Assembly (NCBI GenBank): GCA_900545655.1
Contig: UQZY01000010.1
Location: 1 to 52,478, forward strand
DNA length: 52,478 bases
Source of the DNA: an uncultured Oscillospiraceae bacterium
GTDB taxonomy: Bacteria > Bacillota > Clostridia > Oscillospirales > Acutalibacteraceae
Direction: 5' to 3'
The translations under genes were made by a program, and so were the position numbers. Under the pieces are notes generated by a model, which saw nothing but the letters and a program-made list of their open reading frames with translations, searched no databases and had not been told where the DNA came from. This document shows, in pieces, positions 17,103 to 25,092 of the stretch. The first letter of the stretch is position 1, and every line of letters begins with the position of its first letter.

Positions 17103-18386
17103 ATGAACTATACCGAAATGTCAAAAAAAGAACTTCTTGCTTTGCAGGAGCAGTACCGACATGAGTACTATGTATTCAAGTCGAGGGGGCTCAAGCTGGA
17201 TATGTCCAGGGGAAAGCCGTCTGACGGACAGATAAAGGAAGCTCTCGGAATTCTTGATGTTCTCGACTCAAAGGCAGATTATGTTTCCGACAGCGGTATT
17301 AACTGTCTTAATTACGGTTGTCTTGACGGACTTCCGGAGTGCAAGCAGCTTTTTTCCGAAATACTCGGTGTTCCGGCAGAAAAGTTCTTTATAGGCGGAA
17401 ACTCAAGTCTTGCTCTTATGTTTGATTATGTTCTTCAGTGCTATACCTTCGGTGCTTCCGAAAAATCCGAGCCATGGTCAAAGCAGGGAAAGGTAAAATT
17501 TCTCTGTCCCGTACCGGGCTATGACAGACACTTCGGTATAGCCGAGTACATGGGCATTGAGATGATAAATGTTCCGATGACCGCTGACGGTCCGGATATG
17601 GATAGGGTGGAATCGCTTGTAAGAGATCCGCTGGTAAAGGGTATGTTCTGTGTGCCGAAGTACTCAAATCCCACAGGAATTACATATTCCGACGAAACGG
17701 TAAGGCGTCTTGCATCCATGCATACGGCTGCGGACGATTTCAGGATTATCTGGGATAACGCATACTGTGTTCACGACCTTTTCGGACGTGAGGATAAGCT
17801 TCTTGAATTGCTTGCTGAGTGTGAAAAATGCGGAAACCCGAGTCGTGCGGTGCTGTTTGCCTCCACTTCAAAGATTTCCTTCTCCGGCTGTGGTATTGCG
17901 GCTCTTGCGGCAAATGAGGAAAACCTTGCGTACATAAAGAAGAGATACTCTTTTCAGACAATCGGTTATGACAAGTACAATCAGCTTCGTCACGTAAAAT
18001 ACTTTAAGGATCTTGACGGGGTAAAGAGACATATGTCGCTTCTTTCACAGATTATTTCTCCCCGCTTTGAAGTTGTTCTTAAGGCATTTGAAAGTGAACT
18101 CGGCGGAACGGGAATTGCTTCCTGGACGAATCCCAACGGAGGATATTTCATAAGCTATGATGTTCTTCCGGGATGCGCACATAAGGTTTATGATTTATGC
18201 GCGGAGGCAGGAGTTACGCTTACACCGTGCGGAGCTACTTATCCTTACGGAAAGGATCCTGAGGACAAAAATATACGTATTGCTCCGACATTCCCGACAC
18301 TTGAGGAACTTTCCGACGCGACAGAGATACTTATTCTCAGTACAAAGCTTGTAGCTATAGAGAAAATTCTTCATGACAGAGACTGA
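17103..18386 (+). CDS. PLP-dependent aminotransferase (aspartate aminotransferase, PF12897-like)
   Basis: 427 residues from the ATG at 17103, which lies about nine bases after GGGGG and matches the family start (MSKKELLALQEQY); the longer ORF start has no ribosome binding site. It carries LDMSRGKPSDGQ, GGNSSLALMFDYVLQCY, PVPGYDRHF, FCVPKYSNPTGITYSDE, the PLP-contacting IIWDNAYCVHDL, and STSKISF, in which Lys should form the Schiff base. This is the fold-type-I branch annotated as aspartate aminotransferase in Clostridia. It would interconvert aspartate and oxaloacetate using glutamate/2-oxoglutarate; exact substrates are inferred. It is monocistronic, between its own promoter and terminator. 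Confidence 0.88.
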   Translation: MNYTEMSKKELLALQEQYRHEYYVFKSRGLKLDMSRGKPSDGQIKEALGILDVLDSKADYVSDSGINCLNYGCLDGLPECKQLFSEILGVPAEKFFIGGNSSLALMFDYVLQCYTFGASEKSEPWSKQGKVKFLCPVPGYDRHFGIAEYMGIEMINVPMTADGPDMDRVESLVRDPLVKGMFCVPKYSNPTGITYSDETVRRLASMHTAADDFRIIWDNAYCVHDLFGREDKLLELLAECEKCGNPSRAVLFASTSKISFSGCGIAALAANEENLAYIKKRYSFQTIGYDKYNQLRHVKYFKDLDGVKRHMSLLSQIISPRFEVVLKAFESELGGTGIASWTNPNGGYFISYDVLPGCAHKVYDLCAEAGVTLTPCGATYPYGKDPEDKNIRIAPTFPTLEELSDATEILILSTKLVAIEKILHDRD

Positions 18387-18400
18387 TAACATAACACAGA

Positions 18401-18428
18401 GTCCGTCGCTTTGCGACGGACTTTTTCT
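18401..18428 (+). terminator. Intrinsic terminator of the aminotransferase gene
   Basis: GTCCGTCGC (18401-18409) and GCGACGGAC (18413-18421) form a 9-bp stem with a TTT loop, followed by TTTTTC. The next ~180 bases hold only a weak promoter-like TTGTAT/TGATAA before the following gene. Confidence 0.9.
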
Positions 18429-18623
18429 CTTTCCTTTTCGAATTTTTAACTTGGTACCGAGTGTCTTATCGGAACTCTTGCTCATATTTGCTTTAAAACT
18501 TGTTTAAAGGCACCTGATATGAGTTTAGTCACATTCAATTTTTATTTTATTGTAACTGTTTAATTGTATACATTTTCGACTCTTTATGATAAAATTTAAA
18601 AAACGTTTATGGAGGTAACATAT

Positions 18624-19616
18624 ATGTTTTGTCCATATTGTGGAAAAGAAATGGCGGACAATGATGCTTTCTGCGGCTTTTGCGGTGCGAAAAATGAGAC
18701 CGTAAAGTTTAATTCAACGCCAAAGTATAAAGGTACGAGCTCGGATTCCGAAGATAAGAGCGGAGCTTACAATACACAGGGTGTACCGCCTAAAAATCCG
18801 ACCGGTGCCCCTGCGGGAGGGTCTGCTCCCACTCCTTCTCCGAAGAAGAAAATGAGTGCGGGAAAGATCATACTTACGGTCTTTATCTGCTGTACGGTGG
18901 TTGTTGTTCTCTTTATCTCGCTTATGTTTGCGACGTTTAAGGTTGTTGTCGATAGTGTTCCGTGGGACAGAATCGATAATTATTTTGAAGATTTCGGTGA
19001 TGACTTTGATGACGATTTCTTCAAAGGGTATGATGAAATTTCCGGCGGTGACAGCTATTATAAATCCTTCAAGGGCAGCGGCAAATTCATTTCCGGAAAG
19101 ACCGATGCGGAAAGCAATTCCTACGAGAGTGAATTCGGAGGACTTAAGTTTACATTGCCTACCGCGTATGAAACATTTACTCAGCGGGATATCGCTCAGC
19201 TTTACGAGGAAAACAAGATTTCAGCCGGTGAAGCGTCAAACAATCTGACGGTTTATGATTTTTATTCCGTAAATAAGCTTACGGGAACGCAGTTACGCAT
19301 AGACTATTACAACAAGGATTATTATTCGGACGTGTATGAATCCTATGCGGATTACATCGACGAGCTTAAGGATGAGATAGAGGACTACAGTGACTACACT
19401 GACGGTTACGTTTATTTTGCAAGTGATTCGACCATAACTCTTAACGGCAATGTATACACTCAGATTGCCGCAAAAATAACTGACGGTAAAAAAACATATT
19501 ATGAGTATGACTTTGTTAGAGAGATAAACGGATATTATATGAAAATAAACGTTTTCACAACTGATCTTTCAAGTGTCGGTGAACTCATAGACATCTTAAA
19601 CGGAGAGAGTAGATAA
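18624..19616 (+). CDS. Zinc-ribbon membrane protein with extracytoplasmic domain
   Basis: 330 residues from the ATG at 18624, preceded by TGGAGGT; an ATG 15 bases upstream overlaps that site. The N-terminus is a C4 zinc ribbon (CPYCGKEMADNDAFCGFCG), followed by a Pro/Gly/Ser-rich linker, one transmembrane helix (~80-105) and an acidic, Asp/Tyr-rich exterior region of about 220 residues. Part of the exterior (YESEFGGLKFTLPTAYETF) resembles the same position in the next protein (YYSEFSGISFNAPSGWTLT), so the two ectodomains appear paralogous. The two genes are one base apart. Family not recognised; a sensor, or the scaffold of an envelope complex, is possible. Confidence 0.75.
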   Translation: MFCPYCGKEMADNDAFCGFCGAKNETVKFNSTPKYKGTSSDSEDKSGAYNTQGVPPKNPTGAPAGGSAPTPSPKKKMSAGKIILTVFICCTVVVVLFISLMFATFKVVVDSVPWDRIDNYFEDFGDDFDDDFFKGYDEISGGDSYYKSFKGSGKFISGKTDAESNSYESEFGGLKFTLPTAYETFTQRDIAQLYEENKISAGEASNNLTVYDFYSVNKLTGTQLRIDYYNKDYYSDVYESYADYIDELKDEIEDYSDYTDGYVYFASDSTITLNGNVYTQIAAKITDGKKTYYEYDFVREINGYYMKINVFTTDLSSVGELIDILNGESR

Positions 19617-19617
19617 A

Positions 19618-20376
19618 ATGCGCGGAGACTTAAACGATCAATTACAAAGAGCACAGGCAGGTGTTACGGAGGATAAGGCGCCGAAGTATATCGTCATAGC
19701 GGCTGCCGTACTCCTTGTGTCATTTCTTGTTGCCGTTATTGCCGGAACAGTATTTTTCATAAAGGCTCTGGATAAATTTTCAGAACCGTCGCCTGACACG
19801 ACGGCGGGACAAACGGCTCAGGGCGGAATATTCGGCTCATCTGTGACTACAACCAGGAAATCCGCATTCGGCGGCTTCGGAAAGACACAGGCGGGGAATC
19901 AGCAGCTTACTTCAAATTTCCAATACGGCAAGGTTGACGGTACATCATACTACAGCGAATTTTCCGGAATAAGCTTCAATGCACCGAGCGGATGGACTCT
20001 TACCTCTTTCAACGGTTCAACGACCAACCTTCTCTATCCGAAGGATTTTTCCGCTTCCAGTGAGAACCTTTCGGCAAGCGTTGTTCTATCATATGAGGCC
20101 ATGTCCGCAAAGTCGTATTCATCGGCTTCAGACGCGCTTAAATCGTCAATAATCATTGCTAATACCGGTGACAATGCACAGATGCTTGACGAAAACGTTA
20201 GTGCAAAATTCGGCGGAAACAAGTTTACCGGTATCAGGTACAAGAAAACGATGGATGCGAGTTACGCGTATTATGTTGAGGTTCTCTGTGCCGAGGTAAA
20301 CGGATATGCTCTTAAAATTACCGTTCAGGCAAATACCGAAGAAGAGCTTAACAGTGTTATCGCCATGTTTAAATAA
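19618..20376 (+). CDS. Single-pass membrane protein with ectodomain paralogous to the preceding gene
   Basis: 252 residues. A short cytoplasmic N-terminus precedes one transmembrane helix (~25-50), a Thr/Gly/Ser-rich linker and an ectodomain of about 150 residues that begins YYSEFSGISFNAPSGWTLT and contains FGGNKFTGIRYKKT, a pattern reminiscent of PsbP-like or lipoprotein LpqN-like folds. It lacks the zinc ribbon of its neighbour. The start is one base after the upstream stop, so translation is coupled. The GH25 lysozyme gene follows 28 bases later. Function unknown. Confidence 0.75.
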   Translation: MRGDLNDQLQRAQAGVTEDKAPKYIVIAAAVLLVSFLVAVIAGTVFFIKALDKFSEPSPDTTAGQTAQGGIFGSSVTTTRKSAFGGFGKTQAGNQQLTSNFQYGKVDGTSYYSEFSGISFNAPSGWTLTSFNGSTTNLLYPKDFSASSENLSASVVLSYEAMSAKSYSSASDALKSSIIIANTGDNAQMLDENVSAKFGGNKFTGIRYKKTMDASYAYYVEVLCAEVNGYALKITVQANTEEELNSVIAMFK

Positions 20377-20404
20377 TCAGGTTTAACAAAGATATTTTTC
20401 AACT

Positions 20405-21628
20405 ATGGATGTTAAAAAGTTTTTCAAAGATAAAAAGAAATTACTTACAGCAGCTGCCGTTTTTCTGTCAGCTGTTGTTGTTCTGTCTGTTATCCTGAAG
20501 ATATCCGTAGGAAACAAAAACCCTCAAAGCGGTAAAAAAACAACGGGGACGGCTTCCGTAAGCAAAAAAGACGTTAAGTTTGAGCACGGTGAAATGTGTG
20601 AGTCACCGTCCTTTTCCGATGAAAAAGAATCGCTTGCGGAGTTTACAACCGAGGAAACCACGACGCAGACAACAGCCGTTCCGACAGTTCCGCCGCCGGC
20701 ACCTGCTCCGGTGACGCCTTCCTATCCTGAAGGTCCTATCTTTGTGACGGCTTCAACCGTTACCGTGAAGGTCGGCAGCGAAAAAATACCCGCCCCCATG
20801 ATCTGTATAGACGACAAGGATAAAAAAATCATACCTACCGTTGAGGGATACTACAATCTCAACGCTGTCGGAAAGTATAAGCTTACACGTGTTGCAAGGG
20901 ATTCTGACGGACATGTTACCCGTTTCCCGTTTGTCTTGAATGTTGTGTCGGAGCTTCCGGAAACATCTGCACCCGAGCCTTCTCCGAAGCTTAATTTTTC
21001 GGATGCCGTAGCAAGGTATAAAAATGGTAAAACCGCTGTCGGCATTGACGTTTCAAAATGGCAGGGGGACATCGATTGGAAAAAAGTAAAAAATGCAGGG
21101 TGTGAATTCGTCTTTATACGTATCGGTGTTCAAAACGGCTTTGGCGGAGAGTCAAAGACGGATACATATTTCATAGATAATTACAAGGGCGCAAAGGCTG
21201 CCGGACTTAAGGTCGGCGTTTATTTTTACACATATGCAACGGACAAAAAAGAGGCAAAGGAACAGGCAAAGTTTGTTCTTGACACTCTTTCCGAAAATTC
21301 ATGTAAGCTTGATTTGCCTATAGCTTACGACTGGGAATCATGGAATAAGCTCGGAGGTCTTGAGATGAGCATAAACGACCTCAATGCATGTGCGGAAGCC
21401 TTTCTCTCGACTGTTGAAAAAGCAGGTTATAACGGTATGCTCTATTCGAGCAAATATTACCTTGAAAAGACGCTTTGGAGACTTGATATGACAAAATACC
21501 CCGTTTGGCTTGCTCACTATGTCAGTCAGACTTCATATGCGGGATCATACTCCGTATGGCAATGCAGCTGTACCGGTAAAATACCCGGCATAAAAGGGGA
21601 CGTTGACATAAATGTTATGTACTACTAA
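20405..21628 (+). CDS. Membrane-anchored GH25 lysozyme (muramidase)
   Basis: 407 residues. An N-terminal hydrophobic segment (~12-32) acts as signal anchor, followed by a Thr/Pro-rich linker (~75-105), a small beta domain (~110-185) and a C-terminal GH25 domain (~205-407). GIDVSKWQGDIDWKKVK carries the first conserved Asp, and PIAYDWESW carries the Asp-x-Glu pair of the active site; VGVYFYTYA and PVWLAHY also match. GH25 enzymes cleave the MurNAc-GlcNAc bond of peptidoglycan. With the two membrane proteins upstream this may form a wall-remodelling unit. The ribosome binding site is weak; the gene is followed by a strong terminator. Confidence 0.9.
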   Translation: MDVKKFFKDKKKLLTAAAVFLSAVVVLSVILKISVGNKNPQSGKKTTGTASVSKKDVKFEHGEMCESPSFSDEKESLAEFTTEETTTQTTAVPTVPPPAPAPVTPSYPEGPIFVTASTVTVKVGSEKIPAPMICIDDKDKKIIPTVEGYYNLNAVGKYKLTRVARDSDGHVTRFPFVLNVVSELPETSAPEPSPKLNFSDAVARYKNGKTAVGIDVSKWQGDIDWKKVKNAGCEFVFIRIGVQNGFGGESKTDTYFIDNYKGAKAAGLKVGVYFYTYATDKKEAKEQAKFVLDTLSENSCKLDLPIAYDWESWNKLGGLEMSINDLNACAEAFLSTVEKAGYNGMLYSSKYYLEKTLWRLDMTKYPVWLAHYVSQTSYAGSYSVWQCSCTGKIPGIKGDVDINVMYY

Positions 21629-21652
21629 AGCAATGAATATAAGATAAAAAGA

Positions 21653-21705
21653 GGTCTCCGTCTGTCAGCATTTGTTCTGACTTTCGGAGACCGTTTTAGT
21701 TTTTG
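21653..21705. terminator. Bidirectional terminator between lysozyme and DUF1836 genes
   Basis: GGTCTCCG (21653-21660) pairs with CGGAGACC (21685-21692), with an inner GTCAG/CTGAC stem. GTTTTAGTTTTT follows on the plus strand and CTCTTTTTATC on the minus strand, so it serves both convergent genes. Confidence 0.85.
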
Positions 21706-21713
21706 TTGTAGCT

Positions 21714-22304
21714 TCAGTTTTCATCACAGTTATAGCTTGAAAGGTTGGAGTTTACTATCTCACCGATGATTTTTCCCGAATTTGCAAACGCCGTTGCCTT
21801 TACCGCAAGGATTGCTTTTCTTAAGGTTTCATCGTCAGTTCTTTCCTTTGCAAGCTCGTTTGTGCTTTGAAGGTCACTTATACAACCGGTGAAGCACTCT
21901 TTGTAGCTTTCAACGAACATATCCATAAGCTTGTCGATGGTTGTGACGGTGAGCATGGATTCTATAAAGGTGTGTATGACCGGTATGGGAAGCGATTGCT
22001 TCATGGTGCAGATGATAAAAAGATAGGCGAGATGCTCTTTGCCGTATTTCTTCTTCACCGGTGCTGGCATATAGCCTTTTTTCACGTAATTGTTTATCAT
22101 GGACGGTGTTATTATTTTATCGGTGTCGTCAAGACCTTCGTTTTCGATATTTACAGCCGAAAGGTACCTTTCCATAAGACTTGTTACCTGATCCATATAA
22201 AGCTCAAGCTCCGGCAATGTATCCCATGTCGGAAACTTAATTTCCTTGAGTGAGTTAAATGCACTTTCAAGGTCTATATATGATTGTCTTGTGTTGTCAT
22301 CCAT
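21714..22304 (-). CDS. DUF1836 protein, MerR-like DNA-binding
   Basis: 196 residues after GGGAG. DUF1836 proteins are Firmicutes proteins with a predicted winged-helix motif like that of MerR; here IITPSMINNYVKKGYMPAPVKKKYGKEHL (residues ~64-92) is that region, in which MINNYVKKGY...KKKYG resembles a MerR recognition helix and wing. The rest is helical with no membrane segment. It is probably a cytoplasmic transcription factor with unknown targets. It has its own promoter (22351-22379, minus strand), divergent from the next operon's promoter about 40 bases away, so it may regulate that operon or itself. Confidence 0.8.
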   Translation of the reverse strand: MDDNTRQSYIDLESAFNSLKEIKFPTWDTLPELELYMDQVTSLMERYLSAVNIENEGLDDTDKIITPSMINNYVKKGYMPAPVKKKYGKEHLAYLFIICTMKQSLPIPVIHTFIESMLTVTTIDKLMDMFVESYKECFTGCISDLQSTNELAKERTDDETLRKAILAVKATAFANSGKIIGEIVNSNLSSYNCDEN

Positions 22305-22350
22305 ATTTTTACTCCCATAAAAAATATTTCTCTCATTTCTTTCCTAAAAC

Positions 22351-22379
22351 ATTTTATCAAAAAAACATCTGGTTTTCAA
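22351..22379 (-). promoter_or_regulatory. Promoter of the DUF1836 gene
   Basis: Minus strand TTGAAA (22379-22374), 17-base spacer, TAAAAT (22356-22351), about 45 bases before the ATG. Confidence 0.6.
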
Positions 22380-22421
22380 TACAAGATTATCTGTTTTTGA
22401 GATTACTTTTCGTGTTAATAC

Positions 22422-22450
22422 TTGATGAATTAAGCTTTTTAGAGTAAAAT
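22422..22450 (+). promoter_or_regulatory. Promoter of the charged membrane protein operon
   Basis: TTGATG (22422-22427), 17-base spacer, TAAAAT (22445-22450), 32 bases before the ATG at 22483. Confidence 0.6.
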
Positions 22451-22482
22451 TAAAGAGTAAAGCTTAAAAAGGAGGACTTTTT

Positions 22483-23883
22483 ATGCCAAAGAAGAAAAAA
22501 AATAAGACATCAAATGAAGTTCAAAAGAAAACAGGTGCCGTTGTAACCGAACAGAATACCAATTCGGATGATTCTCTTAAGGAGGAAGCCATGCTTGCAG
22601 AGGCTCTTCTAAAAGGAGAAAATAAGGCCGAAGTGTTAGCCTCCGAAAAAGAATTAAAGGCTGACGATAAAGCTAAAATGTCTGATGACAAAGCTGAAAA
22701 TGCTGATGACAAGGCTGAAAAAGCTATAAAGGCTGATGAAAAAGCTGTAAGGGCTGATGAAAAAGCTGAGATGTCAAAGAAAAAAACCGCAAAGACGGAG
22801 ACTGAAGCAGAAAAATCAGATTCAGAACTCAACTCCTCAGAGGTAAAATCCGAAAAAGTAGATAAAAAAGCCGAAAAGAAAGATTCCAAGACCGAAAAGG
22901 CAGAGAACAAGGACGAAAAGGCTCTTGTCAAGGCTTCTCCGAAAGAACTGGCAAAAAAGGTTGACCGGAAGGTTGAAAACAAGGCCCATGAGATAGAGAA
23001 AGCAAAGGACGCAATAGATGCGGAAAAAGCTTTGAAGAAGCTTGCCGATGAAGCTGATTCGGACTCAAAGGCGCTTATCAAAAAGGAAGAAAAGAAAATC
23101 TCCAGGAAAGAGGAAAAAGCCTCTTCGAAAAAAACGGAAGAAGCTGTTCCGGATAAGAAAAAATACGCCGAAATAATGAAAACGGGAGCTTTTGTAAGAG
23201 CTTTCGTACTCATGCTTATTCCGGGTATAAATATTATCTGTGTGCTTTTATGGGCCATAGGTGCCGCAAGGAATAAAAACAAGGTTCATTTTTCAAGAGC
23301 CTGCATCATATTCTTTATAATTGAGATTTTCCTCACCGTAATTTTGGCGGGTGCGGGGTATATCACCGCAAGCGTTAAGGAGGATGATGTTTTAAAGTGG
23401 GCTGACGAAAAAACAAACGGTCTTATTTCATACTTTGAAATTGATTCCTATAAGGAGCTTCCGAGGCTTCTTGAAACTGCGAAGCACCTTAAGACTCCCG
23501 AAGAGGAAAATCCAACCGAGCCTGAGGTTCCGAAGACCTGCTACGTTTATAATCCTGACGGAATTGATTCCTACGGTACATTTATGAATCTCTGGAATGC
23601 AAAATTCCATAAGGAAAAGGTGACTGAGCCTGTAACTCAGACCGCTGCGGCTACTGTGGGAAAGAATGAATCCGAAACAGCCGTAAGCACGGAACCGACC
23701 AGAGATCTCTTTACGATTCTTGAGGAAAACAATGTGGACACAAAGGAGTCAAAGATTATATACATCATCATTGACAACGACAAGGAGTCCTGTGTTATAG
23801 CATTTGACCCGACAGGAAAGCTTCAAAGCTTCCCGAAGGTTGAAATAAACAATGAAAATATTTTTATAGGAGGTACTAAGTAA
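22483..23883 (+). CDS. Membrane protein with a long Lys/Glu/Ala/Asp-rich N-terminal region
   Basis: 466 residues after AAAAAGGAGG. Residues 1 to ~225 are extremely charged and low-complexity, with repeats such as ADDKAEKA, KADEKAVRADEKAE and EKAENKDEKA, probably a long helix or coiled coil in the cytoplasm. Two transmembrane helices follow (~235-260 and ~268-292), then an exterior domain of ~170 residues with Thr/Pro-rich linkers and a possible beta domain at the end (KIIYIIIDNDKESCVIAFDPTGK). No family recognised. The next gene starts within the stop codon (TAATG), so the two are coupled. The reverse strand of the charged region is also open, but only as a composition effect. Confidence 0.75.
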   Translation: MPKKKKNKTSNEVQKKTGAVVTEQNTNSDDSLKEEAMLAEALLKGENKAEVLASEKELKADDKAKMSDDKAENADDKAEKAIKADEKAVRADEKAEMSKKKTAKTETEAEKSDSELNSSEVKSEKVDKKAEKKDSKTEKAENKDEKALVKASPKELAKKVDRKVENKAHEIEKAKDAIDAEKALKKLADEADSDSKALIKKEEKKISRKEEKASSKKTEEAVPDKKKYAEIMKTGAFVRAFVLMLIPGINIICVLLWAIGAARNKNKVHFSRACIIFFIIEIFLTVILAGAGYITASVKEDDVLKWADEKTNGLISYFEIDSYKELPRLLETAKHLKTPEEENPTEPEVPKTCYVYNPDGIDSYGTFMNLWNAKFHKEKVTEPVTQTAAATVGKNESETAVSTEPTRDLFTILEENNVDTKESKIIYIIIDNDKESCVIAFDPTGKLQSFPKVEINNENIFIGGTK

Positions 23884-24377
23884 TGGCTTACTGTACTAAA
23901 TGCGGAACAGAGCTTGATGAAAACGGCGTATGTCCGAAGTGTCCTCCGAAAGAAAACACCGCGGAAAAGATAAATAAGGGCGTAAATAAGCTTCACGATA
24001 AGTTTAAAAACACCGAAGACACAACAGCCGAATACGAAAAAAAAGATATTGAAAAGAATCTTTTCTTTGCGATAATCTCTTATTTCGGTATTTTGATTCT
24101 TTTGCCGATAATAGTTGTGCCGGATTCAAAATTTGCCAGATTTCATACATCTCAGGCACTGAATCTTATGTTGCTCAGATTTTTTTATTACATCGTTTCA
24201 GCTGTGCTTATCCTTATTTTTATAAGTATAAGCAAGGTAGTGACGATTATCATTGCAGGATTGCTCGCAATTCTAGGAATCGGCATCTTTGCGATATGGA
24301 TTCAGGGTGTTGCAAACGCAGCCGGTAAACGTGCAAAGAAGCTTCCGTATGTAGGAAATTTTGATATTCTCGATTGA
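23883..24377 (+). CDS. Zinc-ribbon, Tic20/DUF4870-like small membrane protein
   Basis: 164 residues. The start shares a base with the previous stop and is preceded by AGGAGG within that gene. An N-terminal zinc ribbon (CTKCGTELDENGVCPKC) is followed by a charged linker and three hydrophobic segments (~60-150). The first hydrophobic segment and after (AIISYFGILILLPIIV...SKFARFHTSQALNLML) resembles the DUF4870/Tic20-like pattern in which a conserved F-H-x-x-Q-A-L follows helix one. The role of these proteins in bacteria is not known. Translational coupling suggests a complex with the upstream membrane protein. Confidence 0.75.
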   Translation: MAYCTKCGTELDENGVCPKCPPKENTAEKINKGVNKLHDKFKNTEDTTAEYEKKDIEKNLFFAIISYFGILILLPIIVVPDSKFARFHTSQALNLMLLRFFYYIVSAVLILIFISISKVVTIIIAGLLAILGIGIFAIWIQGVANAAGKRAKKLPYVGNFDILD

Positions 24378-24427
24378 TTGTTTTATTCATTATTTATGTT
24401 TTTATTAAAACACATTTAATATCAAAA

Positions 24428-24467
24428 AAACTCCCTTTATGACTTGGCAGTCATAAAGGGAGTTTTT
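24428..24467. terminator. Bidirectional terminator
   Basis: Perfect 16-bp arms (24428-24443 and 24450-24465) with loop TTGGCA between convergent genes. T-rich tracts flank it on both strands. Confidence 0.9.
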
Positions 24468-24484
24468 ACTTTTTTGAAAGCTTT

Positions 24485-25015
24485 TTACTTTTTCATGTGA
24501 CGTATGTAACGAAACGTCTTTTTTTCACCTTGTTCCGAAAGCATATTAAGAAGCATGAAAAGTGTTTCACGGGTTTTGGGATGCATGGTCACACGATAAT
24601 CATGTGAATTGAAGTAGTCAAGGCTGGTGCTGTCTTTATAAGCGGCGCCCTTATAAACCTTACTTGCGGCAACTCTGTCGCAGAACATCTCTATGATATA
24701 CCTTGTCGGCATCGGAACGGGAGCGATTGAAAGCGTATGGTCATCATTGTCAAACCAGTATTCATAATGGTGCTTGTTACGGCCTTTGTGGTGCATCCAT
24801 GCGCTTGAATAGCCCTTTGCTTTTCTTTCTTCGACATTCGGGCTGTGGTCGCCGCGATAGTACTTCACTCCGATAAGAAACTCTGCGGGCGTGTACTTTG
24901 AAAGGTCATGGCGAAGTCCCTGGAGGGGTATTCCCGCGCGAAAGCAATTTCGCATAACAAGGTGTCTGTGTTTTGTTATTGTTTTAAAATGTTCAACTGC
25001 ATTTTTTAGATACAT
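24485..25015 (-). CDS. DUF5662 family protein (His-rich, HD-like)
   Basis: 176 residues. The motifs HFKTITKHRHLVMRNCFRAG, GLRHDLSKYTPAEF, YYRGDHSPN and WMHHKGRNKHHYEYW are typical of DUF5662, common in Firmicutes and phages and sometimes mis-annotated as catalase. Clustered His and Asp residues (RHDLSKY, HHKGRNKHH) suggest metal binding as in HD-type phosphohydrolases; this is inference. No membrane segment. It follows the YjdF-like membrane protein gene on the same strand with a 77-base gap, and ends at the terminator shared with the opposite operon. Confidence 0.75.
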   Translation of the reverse strand: MYLKNAVEHFKTITKHRHLVMRNCFRAGIPLQGLRHDLSKYTPAEFLIGVKYYRGDHSPNVEERKAKGYSSAWMHHKGRNKHHYEYWFDNDDHTLSIAPVPMPTRYIIEMFCDRVAASKVYKGAAYKDSTSLDYFNSHDYRVTMHPKTRETLFMLLNMLSEQGEKKTFRYIRHMKK

Positions 25016-25092
25016 TTTATTACCTGATTTCCGAATTTTCAGTTTTTGTTTTCGCTTTCCTTTTTTGATACTTTATAATTCTTTTTGTGCGG

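Noticed and set aside
22521..23282. 253-codon minus-strand ORF rich in Ser/Phe/Ala
   Set aside because: Reading the complement of Lys/Glu/Ala-rich codons yields few stops; no start signals or family resemblance support it.
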